DNA of 64,000 nucleotides from contig NW_024037074.1 in assembly GCF_015706575.1 (NCBI RefSeq), forward strand, positions 22,247,334 to 22,311,333, given 5' to 3'. A model generated the notes under the pieces. The model saw only the letters and a program-made list of their open reading frames with translations, was not told the origin of the DNA and did no database searches. The position numbers and the translations under genes were made by a program. The stretch comes from Patiria miniata (Eukaryota > Echinodermata > Asteroidea > Valvatida > Asterinidae). This document shows positions 26,148 to 36,380 of this stretch, piece after piece. Position 1 is the stretch's first letter, and each line of letters begins with the position of its first letter.

Positions 26148-26612
26148 TACAGGGTGGTGCGAAAAGAAAGAAACACACTTTTGACAGCAATATTCAACAC
26201 TTGTTGAGCATATTTTCAAAAATTAAATTTAATGGTATTAACATATTGATCTTTAAACACGAGTGACGAAAAAATGATTGCAAATGTAGTTTGTCTGTGA
26301 GATATGATAGTTTATAAATTTCATGTGCCAAACCAGTTTGTCCAAGGACGGCTTTATTTCATCCGCTTGACTGAGCTCCGGAGCTTGATTTGAAGACAAA
26401 AAACCCACTACACTAGACTTACACGTGGACAACAGTGATTTTGGTGACTTGTATTCAAATTTGCATAATAAGACTATTCTTGCAATTTATATAAGATTTT
26501 TTTTCACCATGTATGGTTGAAGAGGTATACTTCACTACATTATTAAAAAAAAAGTGCGAAGAAGTTAAGTAATTAGGTTAAAATTCCTGTGAAATGTGTT
26601 TGTTTTTACTGG
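26148..26612 (-). mobile_element. Miniature transposon, family B copy 2, right end lost
   Basis: It starts TACAGGGTGGTGCGAAAAGAAAG and follows the reverse complement of copy 1 in order: GACAGCAAT, TTGATCTTTAAACA, GATATGATAGTTT, CCAAACCAGTTTGTCC, AGCTCCGGAGCTTGATTTGA, ACACTAGACTTACACGTGGACAACAGTGA, TAATGTAGTGAAGTATA. The right terminus degrades after TTTTTACT near 26610 and lacks the final CACCACCCTGTA. With copy 1 it forms a large inverted pair inside the Hox1 pre-mRNA. Confidence 0.75.
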
Positions 26613-27588
26613 CTGATGGCGTATGCATTTATAAAAATTGGCATAAGATTAGAGGCCACATTGATCCCCCTCCCCCATTGCCTGAAAAATTATGAATGAG
26701 TATACGAATCATGAATATTGTAGATGGCCAAGAAAAAAATAAATTCTTAAAATGTAAAGAAAACTCATTTGTTGAACTTAACAAATAACAAAGAAGAGAA
26801 ATATAACTTGTATTTTGATAGAATCTTTATATTTCACCGGCTAGATGCTTAAAAGTGCGTGAACTTTATTATATTTGTTACCGAGTGTTTCGATTCAAGA
26901 ACCCTCTTTTATTTATAATTCCATCCAGTACAAACAAATAGGACTATGTTAACATGAAATACTAGGCAGGCAGTGGAAGTTGATTGAAACAGCTAGACTT
27001 TTTCTTAAAATTGCATTCTCAATTAATGCCCTTGACGTTTAAGGCAAGTTAAGCTCACCCAACCCCCATTTTTTTTTGCACAGAAAATCGCCAGAGATTT
27101 GTGACTTTATTTTTAACCTGCCGAACTGTGACGGTTGAATGAAAGTAAGAAAACGGAGTGATAGATCGTGCACACATTTTCTCAAAGTGTACGAAGCCGT
27201 GTTTATTCAGCTCGTGTGAAGGCGGCTGTTGGTTATCGCTTGTGTTATCTGTCATTTATGAAGAAAAATGAGGCACGCTCGCGAAATTTATCCGAGATCG
27301 GAAGCAGCGTCAACTGTTAAAACGTTAACCGTGTCCCGGTTGGGGTTTGTGTAGAGACGACAAATGGACGTCGTGCACTCTCTTGTATTTTGTAGATCAA
27401 AAATCTAGAAATCGGGGGATTTGGAACGCAATTTGACAAAGCATCCTCCTTCATGCATCCAAGTGAGGTATTTAAGGTTACACACGTACGTTAAATTCAA
27501 TACATTTCAAAATATGTTATATCGAGTTTTAAAGTGGGTTTTGATTTGATTTTTCCACCTTGTTTTCTCGGTTATTTCTCCGCAATAG

Positions 27589-28103
27589 TTAAGACGACGG
27601 AGTTCAACAGCGCGTCGGGCCAGCAGTCGCCGAGTGCTGGCGGCGGGAGTGTCAGCAGCCTAGGAGGCGGTGCCAACAACGGCCGGACCAACTTCACCAA
27701 CAAGCAGCTGACGGAACTGGAGAAGGAATTCCACTTCAACAAGTACCTGACGCGGGCCCGGCGGGTGGAAATCGCCGCTATGCTGGGACTAAATGAGACC
27801 CAGGTCAAGATTTGGTTCCAGAACCGACGGATGAAGGAGAAGAAGAAGATGAAGGAGTGCATCCCGGGCCCCGTCCCCTCCTTCCATTCCTCTCTCTCCC
27901 ATCACCATCATCATTCGCATCACCATCAACAACAACAACAACAACAGCAACAGCAACAACAACAACAGCACAGCGTGCATTCGTCTGTACCGGGTGCGAC
28001 ACCCGTGACAGCAATACCAGACTGTGAACACAAATCACCGCCCGTCTACAACGGCCACAATCACAACGGTGCCGCGGTGGCCGTCAATTCATCAGGGAGT
28101 TAG
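27589..28103 (+). CDS. hox1: Hox1 homeodomain transcription factor, exon 2 (homeodomain and C-terminus)
   Basis: The exon starts after the CGCAATAG acceptor and completes Val204 with TT. Residues 205-231 form a Ser/Gly-rich linker. The homeodomain spans 232-291: Arg at homeodomain position 5, the helix-1 block [39 protein letters not shown] with Trp48, Phe49, Gln50, Asn51 and Arg53 all intact. Gln50/Asn51 give TAAT-type recognition. [21 protein letters not shown] is diagnostic of Hox1/labial. The C-terminal tail (292-374) contains five His, Ser, three His and then 14 Gln (308-330), followed by a Ser/Pro/His/Asn-rich end to the TAG at 28101. Total spliced length is 374 residues, typical of Hox1 proteins. 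The protein should act in the nucleus with PBC and Meis partners. Confidence 0.95.
27672..27851 (+). other. hox1: Homeobox of hox1
   Basis: Sixty codons encoding a complete helix-turn-helix homeodomain without stop, gap or missing core residue. This segment is GC-richer than the surrounding intron and flank. An antisense open frame of 96 codons over the same region is a shadow of this codon use. Confidence 0.95.
27900..27968 (+). repeat. CAY/CAR triplet repeat encoding poly-His then poly-Gln
   Basis: The codons run CAT/CAC x5, TCG, CAT/CAC x3, then CAA/CAG x14. The CAA/CAG mix means it is interrupted at DNA level, which slows slippage. In the protein this makes residues 308-330. Confidence 0.9.
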
Positions 28104-29182
28104 TTTGGCAACAGTTTCAATATTCTTTCTTTTTTTTTCTATTTATTTCAATTTTTATTTTCCAATCGGTCGGACGAAGTGCCTGGAGCCCCGATTCGGC
28201 GTGAAAGGCATGTAAAGCAAAGGGACAAGTCTTTTCATGTAAAGTGCAGAGGCAATCCGCGTCAGCCGCTCAGAGAGATTGTGCCGCCGCCGCGCCGTTG
28301 CGGCAATTCAGATCCCATTTTACTTTCATGTCGAGTTCTGTCTCGATAGTTGAAGGGGAAGCCAGCCCGTTGGCCCCGGTACCGTCTAGTGCAAAAAAAA
28401 AACTACAACAAAAAAATCAAGTTATTACCTTATGTATTGGAGTCAAAGGGGCAAAATTGAGCCCCTGGGGCCATTCCCCTGGCAAGGGCACGTATGATTC
28501 GGGCTTTTCAAAATCACGAACCATGGACACGAAGTCGATTTGGCTGAACAAAAAGCCGCGGTGAGACCACAAAGAGCGCTAAATAGGTTCTCATACGTCT
28601 CCAACTGGAGGGTTTTGTCTTGCTGAGAATGATATGCCTGAATATATACACCTGCTTCAATTCAGCTAGGGACTCGTCGCCTGTACACCCAGGCGCCGAG
28701 CGTACAAAGGACTCCATGTTGACGGGAATTCTCTCTTTTTTCCCAGATCGTGTTGTTTGTTGGTTTGAAGAGATGAAACACGGGTGTTTGGGGTCTCAGA
28801 TCGGCCGCCCTGATCCACCGCGCTGACTGCCACACGAGAGAGAGAGAGACAGAATTTGAGTCCGAGATTTGACTCGTAAGCCCCGCTTGTCATGCTGCTC
28901 AGATCCTCTCAGTGCGGGATTAATAATCCCCAGATATATGCCTGTAGGTTTTTTTGGCGCGTTACTTAGCGCAGACAAATTGAACATGAAAGCAGCTTAA
29001 TATGCTAGCCGTACGTGTAATATTCGGTCTGTCGGGTTTCTCAGTAGTTGCCATAATGGGATAAATTAAAAGATAATACTGTTGCATTTTTTGTCGCATG
29101 CCTGGTCTGGCCGGTGATGCATGCGAGCAGCGAATCTTGCCGCTAGCCGCAGAAATCAAACTGGCCAAAAAGGGCAAATAAA
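28104..29182 (+). other. hox1: Probable Hox1 3' UTR, with candidate polyadenylation signal
   Basis: After the stop codon the sequence is T-rich and then mixed, with no further exon. ATTAAA occurs near 29064 and AATAAA at 29177-29182, the first canonical signal I found. The real cleavage site could differ; later signals exist. Confidence 0.35.
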
Positions 29183-30434
29183 ACGCATTATTATTCCTGG
29201 ATAATCGAGCATGAATCACAATTGTGAGTGTCTCACCGCGTCCAACATTGATGCTCGCCCATCAATCGACCCGTTTGATCTATTGAACTATTCTCGTTCA
29301 GATTTAATAGATATGTGGTGATCACTAAAATATTGCTTTTAATTTCCACGATGTCATTTGCGAGGCAAGGTTTTAACAACAAAAATCGCATAATCCTGTA
29401 GGATTTTTGCGACGCGTGGATTGAGTACCAGTACAGATTCTTTTCCTAGGCGTTGACGGCAAAAGGCGCCCTCATAGTCAGGGGGTTAGAGTGGCCCCTT
29501 TTCCCCAACGAACCGTATACATTTTACCGTTAGACTGGCACAGTTTTGTCCAAAAACAAGCAAACAAAGACCTATCGTAAATTTCTGTCTTAGTACACAA
29601 ATATCATGCAAATTGCAGATGCTGGTTATCAAACTTTACATACAAAGAAACATATCAAATTTATGTCCTTGTTTGGACGATTTAGACACCACAAAAGAAC
29701 GTAATGGCCATATTTGATGTTTATATGTAACACGTCTCTCCGCTATGTTCGGATGCAACCTATGTTCCGTAAACATGCTGCTGCCCTCTATTGGCCTGAC
29801 AAACTTGTCTGAATCATTTTGTATTTCACGTCGCAGCTTACTAATAAGTGACGTGTAAACCGAGTGCATTTGAAGTTGGACAATAGAAAGATTTGGTTGC
29901 AATCTTAACATTAATATGATGTATTGTACACCTGCATTAATTGCACCTCGACATATCCCACAGCAAACAGAAAAGACACGTCACTTCCAGATTTTTCTTC
30001 GGTTTCCTTTTCCAAACGAGTGGGACCAAAAAAAAAAGGCTTAAGCGTGTCTTGTGTTAATTTGTATTTCATTTTTAAACATAAGACCAGTGTTTATTTG
30101 CGAACCCTGATGGTATTTGGATTTACGTTATTGCCTTAAACTTCCAAATGGTTGAGATTTTAGAGAAGAAAATTAGCGAGATTCGAATCTACGATCTCTT
30201 GAATACTGGTGTCAATATTTCAATGTAACGTATTTGATGAATGTGTTTAATTCATTCACTGTGGGTCCGATGTTATTTACAAAGTAATTAGTAAATTGAA
30301 CCGAAGGAAATTCATTTGCTGTAAATGAATATCATAGGTGCCAGATTAATATATATTTTGCAGTGTGTTTGAATTTGCGGATGGCACCAGATAATAAATG
30401 TATGTGGTGATGTAGCGCCCCAGCTACATCATCG
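29183..30434. other. Intergenic DNA 3' of Hox1
   Basis: AT-rich, no gene recognised. Near 30185 the minus strand has a GATTCGAATCTCG word resembling a tRNA B box without a convincing A box. Confidence 0.55.
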
Positions 30435-30578
30435 TCCCAACTATAGTTCGGACTGTCCCAACTATAGTTCGGACTGTCCCAACTGTAGTTGGGACTGTCC
30501 CAACTGTAGTTGGGACTGTCCCAACTGTAGTTGGGACAGTCCGAACTATAGTTGGGAGAGTCCCAACTATAGGTGGGG
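30435..30578. repeat. 21-bp tandem array of quasi-palindromic units
   Basis: Six full units and one partial unit of the form TCCCAACTRTAGTTSGGACTG. The core CCCAACTATAGTTGGG is a perfect 16-bp palindrome. Units 1 and 2 end in TTCGG while unit 6 begins CCGAA, so the whole array is itself close to an inverted repeat. It is open on the minus strand as repeats of SPNYSWD, which I take as chance. There are no spacers, so it is not a CRISPR-like array. Confidence 0.85.
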
Positions 30579-33471
30579 TCGCTGCTATTGTTGATCATCT
30601 GGTAATTCTCAAGGTAAACAAATTAATGTTTACTTTTTCTCAATCTCGGATTACGTGTAAAAGTATCTGTCGTCGGCTCTGTTTTTTTCAAGTTGTATCC
30701 GAAGTTCATATCGGGGCATTTCCTCTCTCATTATCCCATTTCTCATAACTTTTTCATGCCTCTTTAATCTGCCATTCGCTCTTTTCACACTTCCGCCATG
30801 GACATGCAGAGCCTCGATCTTGAAACTGTACACAACAAATATAGCCGGTTCGGTGATTCCCGTGTCGGGGTTCAGATCACTGAAACGGCTATTTTTAAAA
30901 AGTTGCCAGATCGAGGCTGTGCATGCCCAATGGCGGAGTGTGAAAAGAGCGAATTGGAAAGAACAGTAGGCGTAGTGAAGAAAACTTAGTGTATCCATAA
31001 CAAGATTTCACTACACTGAAAACTAACAGCGTAATTTAAAACCCGAAACATTGTTTGAACGTTGATTGCCACTTATGCCACTTGTGCGGTTATTGTTTCT
31101 CGGCAAAACAAAGAACAAATTCAGTTATTATCCCTGTGAATCATAATGTGCGTCGTGCATAACAAGTCTGCAAATCTTCCTAACCTGCGAACTGAGTATT
31201 TGGTATTTTCAGTTTTCAGTGTTTCATGAGCAGTGTTCAGCGACATGGACATTGCTGACATTGATTTCACGTAGTCGGCTCAGTCTGCTTATTTAATGGG
31301 CTTGACAACATTTCTGTGCCATTTTCACGTCGTTTCCTTTCCCTCGTTGCCAAAATGCATTGCAGCTTCCTCCAAAACTGGCCTCTTCGCACTTCCTGGC
31401 ATTGGATCTTGCACGCAGCGGGCCCAAGCATATGGCTCTGCTAGCAAAGGAAATTGTTTTGCGTTAAGACTTTCATACTGCGCTTACAGCGCCACAGTAG
31501 CAGAATCTGCGCTAACCCTGTAACCCAAAATGCTTACGGAATGTATCAGTACAAGCCAAAAAACCTTTAAAATATGCTAAGCTTAGCGCCAAATTTTACG
31601 CATTGCTAGCGGAGATTCTTCCCGTACATACAGTTAGCAGAGCCTTTTGAATTGAGCATTGATCAAGTGTGAAGGCCATACGTCCGGTAATAAAGGCCGA
31701 AAATTAAAAAGACCTCTAAATTCATGCTGTAATTAACTAATCAAAATCTGTGTTGTCATTAATAAAGGGCACAGAAGGAAAGAAAGGTGTCAGTTTGATG
31801 TCATGAGACAAAACACAAATTCATACAGGATAGTTCGCAACTTTTCTACTAGAGTCTAATAATACCGTCTTTGTATCATTAATTAAGGAAAAATATTGAT
31901 CAAATGCTCCTATGAAATCGTCATACTGTTTACATAATTGTATTAATTAAGACATGAGCAGATTATTATCGTTTCTTCACCTTTCAAACGCATTTAAAAA
32001 CATAAACTGAACAGCAGAGTAAGGTTTGATAATAGACTAACAATAAAATCGGTGATAATTATGTAGAGAGGTTTTACAAAGCCAAATCAAGTAATCCACT
32101 TTTGTGTATGTAAATAGGAACGGATGAAGGGTGTGCAGCAATCGTTAATTGGGTTCTTACAAAATTGTCTTATTTATTTATTTATAATGACAATGACAAA
32201 ATGTGTATGCCGTGCTTTCTTTGGTACATTTTCATGCCTTAATTATTTTTAAGACAAAAAAAAACCCAGCGAAGTTTGTTTTGGAAATGCACCAACTTGT
32301 CTGATTTGTATTATTTATGAATGAAAGCTTGACGTGTAAATACTGATTATTTTAAGGGAAGCTTCTTAAAATGAATTAAAAAGAATAAAAATCGATTTGT
32401 CCCTCTTTTGTGTATATTTTTTTCAATGGTTAATCGCAGTATTTTGCCAGTCACAATCAGTGCATTTTAAGCAGCGGTGTTGAGTGGATGGGGAGTTTCG
32501 AAACGCTGACTTCGTCCGACTTCGACTTGACTTCTGTGACTTCATAGAATCATACAGAAGTATTGAATATTAGAATAAGATGTTCGTATAAAGCAGAACA
32601 AAGACCCATATGAAGTCGACAAAGTCGGGGGCATGAAAACTCTTCAAGCCGGAGACGGGCAAGGTCAGGTTTCGAACGTCATCTTTGCCTAGTTGGGGGC
32701 TGTGAGGTCAAAGGTCATGTGCAGGAGTATCAACGGGAGAAAATATTTTTTTAAACTTTGCATTTATAATTGTGGTAGATTTGAGGCTTATTAAAGGCAT
32801 ATAGAGGATCATTTGCTTTTCATGCATTTTGTTTTCTTTTGAAATAATAACACCACTCAAAATACAAAGAAGAATGTTCAAAATCTAACCTGTTGAAGTT
32901 TCAGCTCGGTAGATGTTACGCTTTTCGAGAAAACAGTGCAAAACCATGCACGACTATTTGATCACGAAACACGATTTCGTTATTAGAACTTTCTATTTCC
33001 GACGATCAGTCAACTTAGTAATTATTAATCACCTACATTTCTTGATTTCTTCTAAACGACAGCTAGCAAGCCAGATGGAATCATTTCAAAGGAAAGTTTG
33101 GTACCATTATGGTCTTTAATCCAATAAGGTTTTGTTGATAATAATTTGCTTGTTTACTTTGCAAATGACCCTACATGCCTTTAATACAATAATTATATTA
33201 TTTACACAGTTTGGCTACTGCTCCCAATGCAGGAAGAGGAATAGGGTGAAAGTTGAACAATTGTTTTGCTCTGGAGCATTTTTGGAAGCCTTGCGAAAAG
33301 CGTGGAAAACATACGAAAACTTGGCTAAAGTTTAGTTTCTGAACTTTACTTTTAAAAACAAGACAATTAAGGCAAGTCTGAATGCTGCTTTTCACTCACT
33401 GGAAGTGTTTTGGTCCACACAATTGGCCGGATTTAGCCTAGATTTATTTTGGTTGCCGGGTGCTACTACGG
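30579..33471. other. Intergenic DNA 3' of Hox1
   Basis: No gene is recognised. It contains GCTTAGC-type repeat words (about 31430-31650), tandem GACTTC words near 32507-32545 with inverted partners near 32612, and a perfect DR1 element at 32705-32717. A short inverted pair, GATCGAGGCT around 30853-30915 with GCCTCGATCT near 30810, encloses AATAGCCG/CGGCTATT and can fold into a hairpin. Confidence 0.55.
32705..32717 (+). promoter_or_regulatory. Perfect DR1 nuclear receptor element
   Basis: AGGTCA, one base, AGGTCA: two exact half-sites in direct repeat with 1-bp spacing, the preferred site of RXR, HNF4, COUP-TF and PPAR:RXR. A third AGGTCA lies 38 bases upstream at 32662-32667. The site is 4.6 kb 3' of the Hox1 stop codon. 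Binding is not shown by sequence alone. Confidence 0.4.
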
Positions 33472-33690
33472 AAAAGCAGATTTTACTTCGGCTTTCAGAT
33501 AGCCTTGGTAAAGGCGTTCGTCGACAGTGCCTGGCTTCTAACATCTTAAGTTAACACCAACCTCGTCCTCAGGGATTACTTTATTTTCAACCACGTGATT
33601 GTACTAGCACTGTCCACGAACGCCTTGGCCAAGGCTATCTGAAAGCAAAAAGCAAATAGCCACTTTCCGGCCGCCGAAGTAAAATCGGCT
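33472..33690. repeat. Inverted repeat around a 60-70-base spacer
   Basis: CTTTCAGATAGCCTTGG and AAGGCGTTCGTCGACAGTGC in the left arm (33494-33533) reappear as the reverse complement in 33616-33650, and AGATTTTACTTCGGC (33478) pairs with GCCGAAGTAAAATCGG (33673). The right arm carries an insertion of about 25 bases. It probably is a foldback element whose right end runs into the degenerate repeats that follow. Confidence 0.6.
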
Positions 33691-34085
33691 TTTTCCGGTA
33701 TATGAAAAGAAGAGAAGTAGAATACACAGTAGTCAAAATGTTCGATCGGCTATTCTGCTTTTCTGAAATGAGAAAAGCAGGTGGCCACTTTTCGTCCGCC
33801 TGAGTAAAATCTGCTTTTCAGGGGCATAGCCTATATGGGAGGACAGCAGAAAACGAAAAAATCGAAAATGTTTCATCAGAAAAGCAAATGTCCACTTTAT
33901 TCGTCCTCCAGCAAAAGGAAGAAAAGTAAAATCTGCTTTTCAGGTACCAGAAAAACATGAAAAGTAGAAAAATGGATTTTATTAAAAAGGTAAATTCTGC
34001 TTTTCTGGTAACAAAAAAAGTAGAAAATGGAACTTTCGAAAACGTTCAATCTACTTTTCTGCTATTCTGATGCAGATGCTCACTT
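33690..34085. repeat. Degenerate repeats with CCACTTTTCGTCC and TAAAATCTGCTTTTC words
   Basis: Three or four modules of roughly 100-180 bases each carry CCACTTT(T)CGTCC, GTAAAATCTGCTTTTC and AAAAGCAG-like words at 33659-33700, 33782-33822, 33889-33942 and 33985-34100. They share sequence with the inverted repeat to the left. No coding content is seen. Confidence 0.5.
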
Positions 34086-34275
34086 TTCGTCCTCCATACA
34101 CTTCGATACCACATCATTCAATTAACAACATAAAATATCTTTATACCCCAAATCTTGGAGCTATTAAAAGCTCCACGCCCAAATGTCCTGTCACAACCGA
34201 GGAGATGCATGGACCATAAGAATGATTCCAATGATCCCCCTATTCTAAAATGTTCATAGACTATAAAGGGGACTC

Positions 34276-34710
34276 GTGTCGCAAACATTATATGCGGATT
34301 GCATTGATACAAATCGCTTCCACACAGTGAAACCAGTGCTGGAGCAAAGGCTCTGTCATCCAAGGTCAAACGGGGAAGGCTTTGACCCTCAAGATCCAGG
34401 TCAAGGCCAACGCTTTGACCCTCAAGACCCAGGCCAAGGCCAAAGCTTTGACCCTCAAGGTCCAGGCCAAGGCCAAGGTGTTGACCCTCAAAGCCAAGGC
34501 CAAGGCTTTGACGATCAAGACCAAAGCTTTGACCCTCAAGGCCCAGGCCAAGGCCAAGGCTTTGACCCTCAAGGCCCAGGCCAAGGCCAAGGCTTTGACC
34601 CTCAAGGCCCAGGCCAAAGCCAAGGCTTTTTCCCTCATGCCCAAGACCCAACATCAAGCCATAAGGCAGCATTAGGGCCAAGGCTGAGCATCAAGGCGCT
34701 ACATCACTGA
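34276..34710 (+). other. Open frame over a 33-bp minisatellite (Pro/Gln/Gly-rich), coding status doubtful
   Basis: A 144-codon frame translates the array as repeats of FDPQGPGQGQG. The same DNA is also open in another plus frame (97 codons) and in two minus frames (187 codons at 34118-34681 and 92 codons). Openness in four frames is a consequence of the repeat unit lacking stop words, so the frame is weak evidence for a gene. All unit lengths (33, 27, 21) are multiples of three, which would preserve a frame if it were coding. No splice sites or promoter are obvious. Confidence 0.15.
34381..34626. repeat. 33-bp minisatellite, eight units
   Basis: Units begin TTTGACCCTCAAG and continue with CCAGGCCAAGGCCAAGGC. 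Lengths are 33, 33, 33, 27, 21, 33, 33, 33; the short units have lost 6-bp subunits of CAAGGC type. Most units carry TGACCC, the reverse of a GGGTCA nuclear receptor half-site, and the first carries AGGTCA. Confidence 0.9.
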
Positions 34711-35040
34711 GTGAAGCACTCACTTATCCCGGTGAATTATTTCATGAACGGAGTGACTTTTTTCTCTGAACGTTTCTTTAGTTGAAACATGGGGACTGTT
34801 TTGTGTTAAGAACAACTGGTATGAAGTAAGTTGGGATTATTATATATTGTAATTTCAGTCTGAAATGAATTGACTTGAATTGCTCTTTATGGCGAGGAGG
34901 GGGTGTTTTTACACACTGTTGCTCGTCACTGGTTTATAGAATAATTAAGATGTAAATCTAAGTAGTTCACGAAGAAATCAGTGCTTGATAGGCTTCTCAC
35001 TGTGAAGAAATTGATACCGTGTAAAATAGGCTACCGCCCG

Positions 35041-35143
35041 ATAGTCCGAAGTTCGATAGTCCGAAGGTTCGTTATTCCAAATTTGTGTGTTCGAACCTTC
35101 GGATCAATAAACCTTCAGACTTATTGAACCTTCGGACTATTGA
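35041..35143. repeat. Short repeats of ATAGTCCGAAGGTTCG in both orientations
   Basis: Two forward copies (35041-35055, 35056-35071) are followed by three inverted copies ending near 35143 (CGAACCTTCGGATCAATAA, ACCTTCAGACTTATTGA, ACCTTCGGACTATTGA). The group can fold into a hairpin. Confidence 0.65.
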
Positions 35144-36239
35144 GCAGACCCCGTAAAATATGGGCATGCAAAAACAGACACACAGACTGCAGTCAGTTGA
35201 AATTAGTGAAGTTAAACGATGTGGTGCAGTAGGGAACATTTCGCAGAAAAAGGCTATCAACATATCTTGGCTTTTCCATATAATAAGCTTGATGAGTAAA
35301 CAACACATGCTTTATCGATTATAGAATACCGGGACTAAATTATTTCTTTGGGGACAGCCCGTACATTATAGTATACAAAAACCCCAAAATATCAACTTCA
35401 ATCTACTTCCCCCTCTTAATCACGTCTGAATGCGTCAGGAACGAGAAATCAAGTTCAATTTAAGTGCGTTTGACAGCTCTCCATAATTGAATTACGGATT
35501 ATATCATAGCATCTTGAAATTATGTTTGACATTTCGCCTTTACTCTGCTTCCTTGCGCCCGTGCGATCATGCAAGTAAAGGTAGGTCTCATTAACCTCAA
35601 GTCCCACTATTTGACACAGAAACCAAGCCACATTTCCCGCAACGAAGTCCATGGGAAAAGTGTTACCAGCAGAAGCAGCTTTTGGCGATATTTCAATTAA
35701 TCCAGCAAACATGAGCTTGTTTTAAAAGAATTTAAATTAAGCAATATTTCTTTCTAATTATGTATCTACATACATGATCTTGTTTTTTTCGATTGTGTAT
35801 CAACTGAAATGTATGTTTAGAACAGTTGAGATAAGACACTGCAATGGTTTTATGATAACCGGCTTACTCAAATGCAAAGCGTCGAGGATTTTCTATGTAT
35901 GCGTTCGTCAGGAAACCTGTGCAATTTATCCATGCTTGTAAGTTGGCCTAGTTTGTGAAGCTTTTACAATCTTCACCCTTCTTGACCCCTTCTGGAAAGC
36001 CCCCCCCCCCCCCACCCCGCTCCCCATCAGCCAATGATGGATGATCACTTCCCCTTCCAAACCCCTTATTTCACACTTTCCTGCTTCTTTTAATCATCAG
36101 TTCTCGCTTGACGTGTCAAGTGGGAAACAAGTTTCTTTAATAACACATGACAAAAACATGGGTGATGGACACATACATATCTTTGATTTTGGAAGCACAT
36201 TTTTTTTTAAACATCATAATCCATGGACGGTTCCAGGTG

Positions 36240-36380
36240 TGGCTCAAGGGGGGGGGGGGGTAAGCGGTCGGGGGGGGGGGGGGGTAAGTGGCATGTCGTT
36301 TTTTAATGCATGATTTTCCTCCTTCTTTGTGGCCACGAAGGGGGGGACCCCTACCCCCTCACCACGTAGATCCGCCGCTG
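36240..36380 (-). mobile_element. hAT-like miniature element with G tracts
   Basis: On the minus strand the right end reads CAGCGGCGGATCTACGTGG, a close match to the CAGTGGCGGATCY hAT-type terminus. The left side carries two G tracts of 12-16 bases. The left terminus is poorly preserved, so the start is approximate. Confidence 0.4.

Larger units (their letters stand above)
15145..27588 (+). other. hox1: Hox1 intron (12,444 bases)
   Basis: It begins GTAATT at 15145 and ends with a pyrimidine-rich tract and CGCAATAG at 27588. Both ends give phase 1, so the junction codon is G+TT (Val204). It lies between the hexapeptide and the homeodomain, the classic Hox intron position. No nested gene is recognised. 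Contents listed separately are a CpG-rich island near 18.0-18.56 kb, two inverted miniature transposons (24968-25459, 26148-26612), an ATAA microsatellite and AT-rich unique sequence. Hox1 introns in many animals are around a kilobase or less, so this is long. Confidence 0.85.

Noticed and set aside
27534..27588. Extension of the homeobox exon upstream to the ATG at 27534
   Set aside because: The sequence before 27589 is a pyrimidine-rich acceptor, and the phase-1 junction with exon 1 restores a normal Hox1 protein.
27572..28038. Antisense frames across the homeobox exon
   Set aside because: They are shadows of the GC-rich coding sequence and the CAN triplet repeat.
30435..30578. Regular palindromic repeats recalling a CRISPR array
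   Set aside because: Units abut without spacers and the genome is animal.
30332..30598. Minus-strand frame with repeats of SPNYSWD
   Set aside because: It is only the translation of the 21-bp tandem array; nothing outside the array supports a gene.
34118..34681. 187-codon minus frame of Leu/Gly-rich repeats
   Set aside because: It exists because the 33-bp unit lacks stop words on either strand; several frames are equally open.
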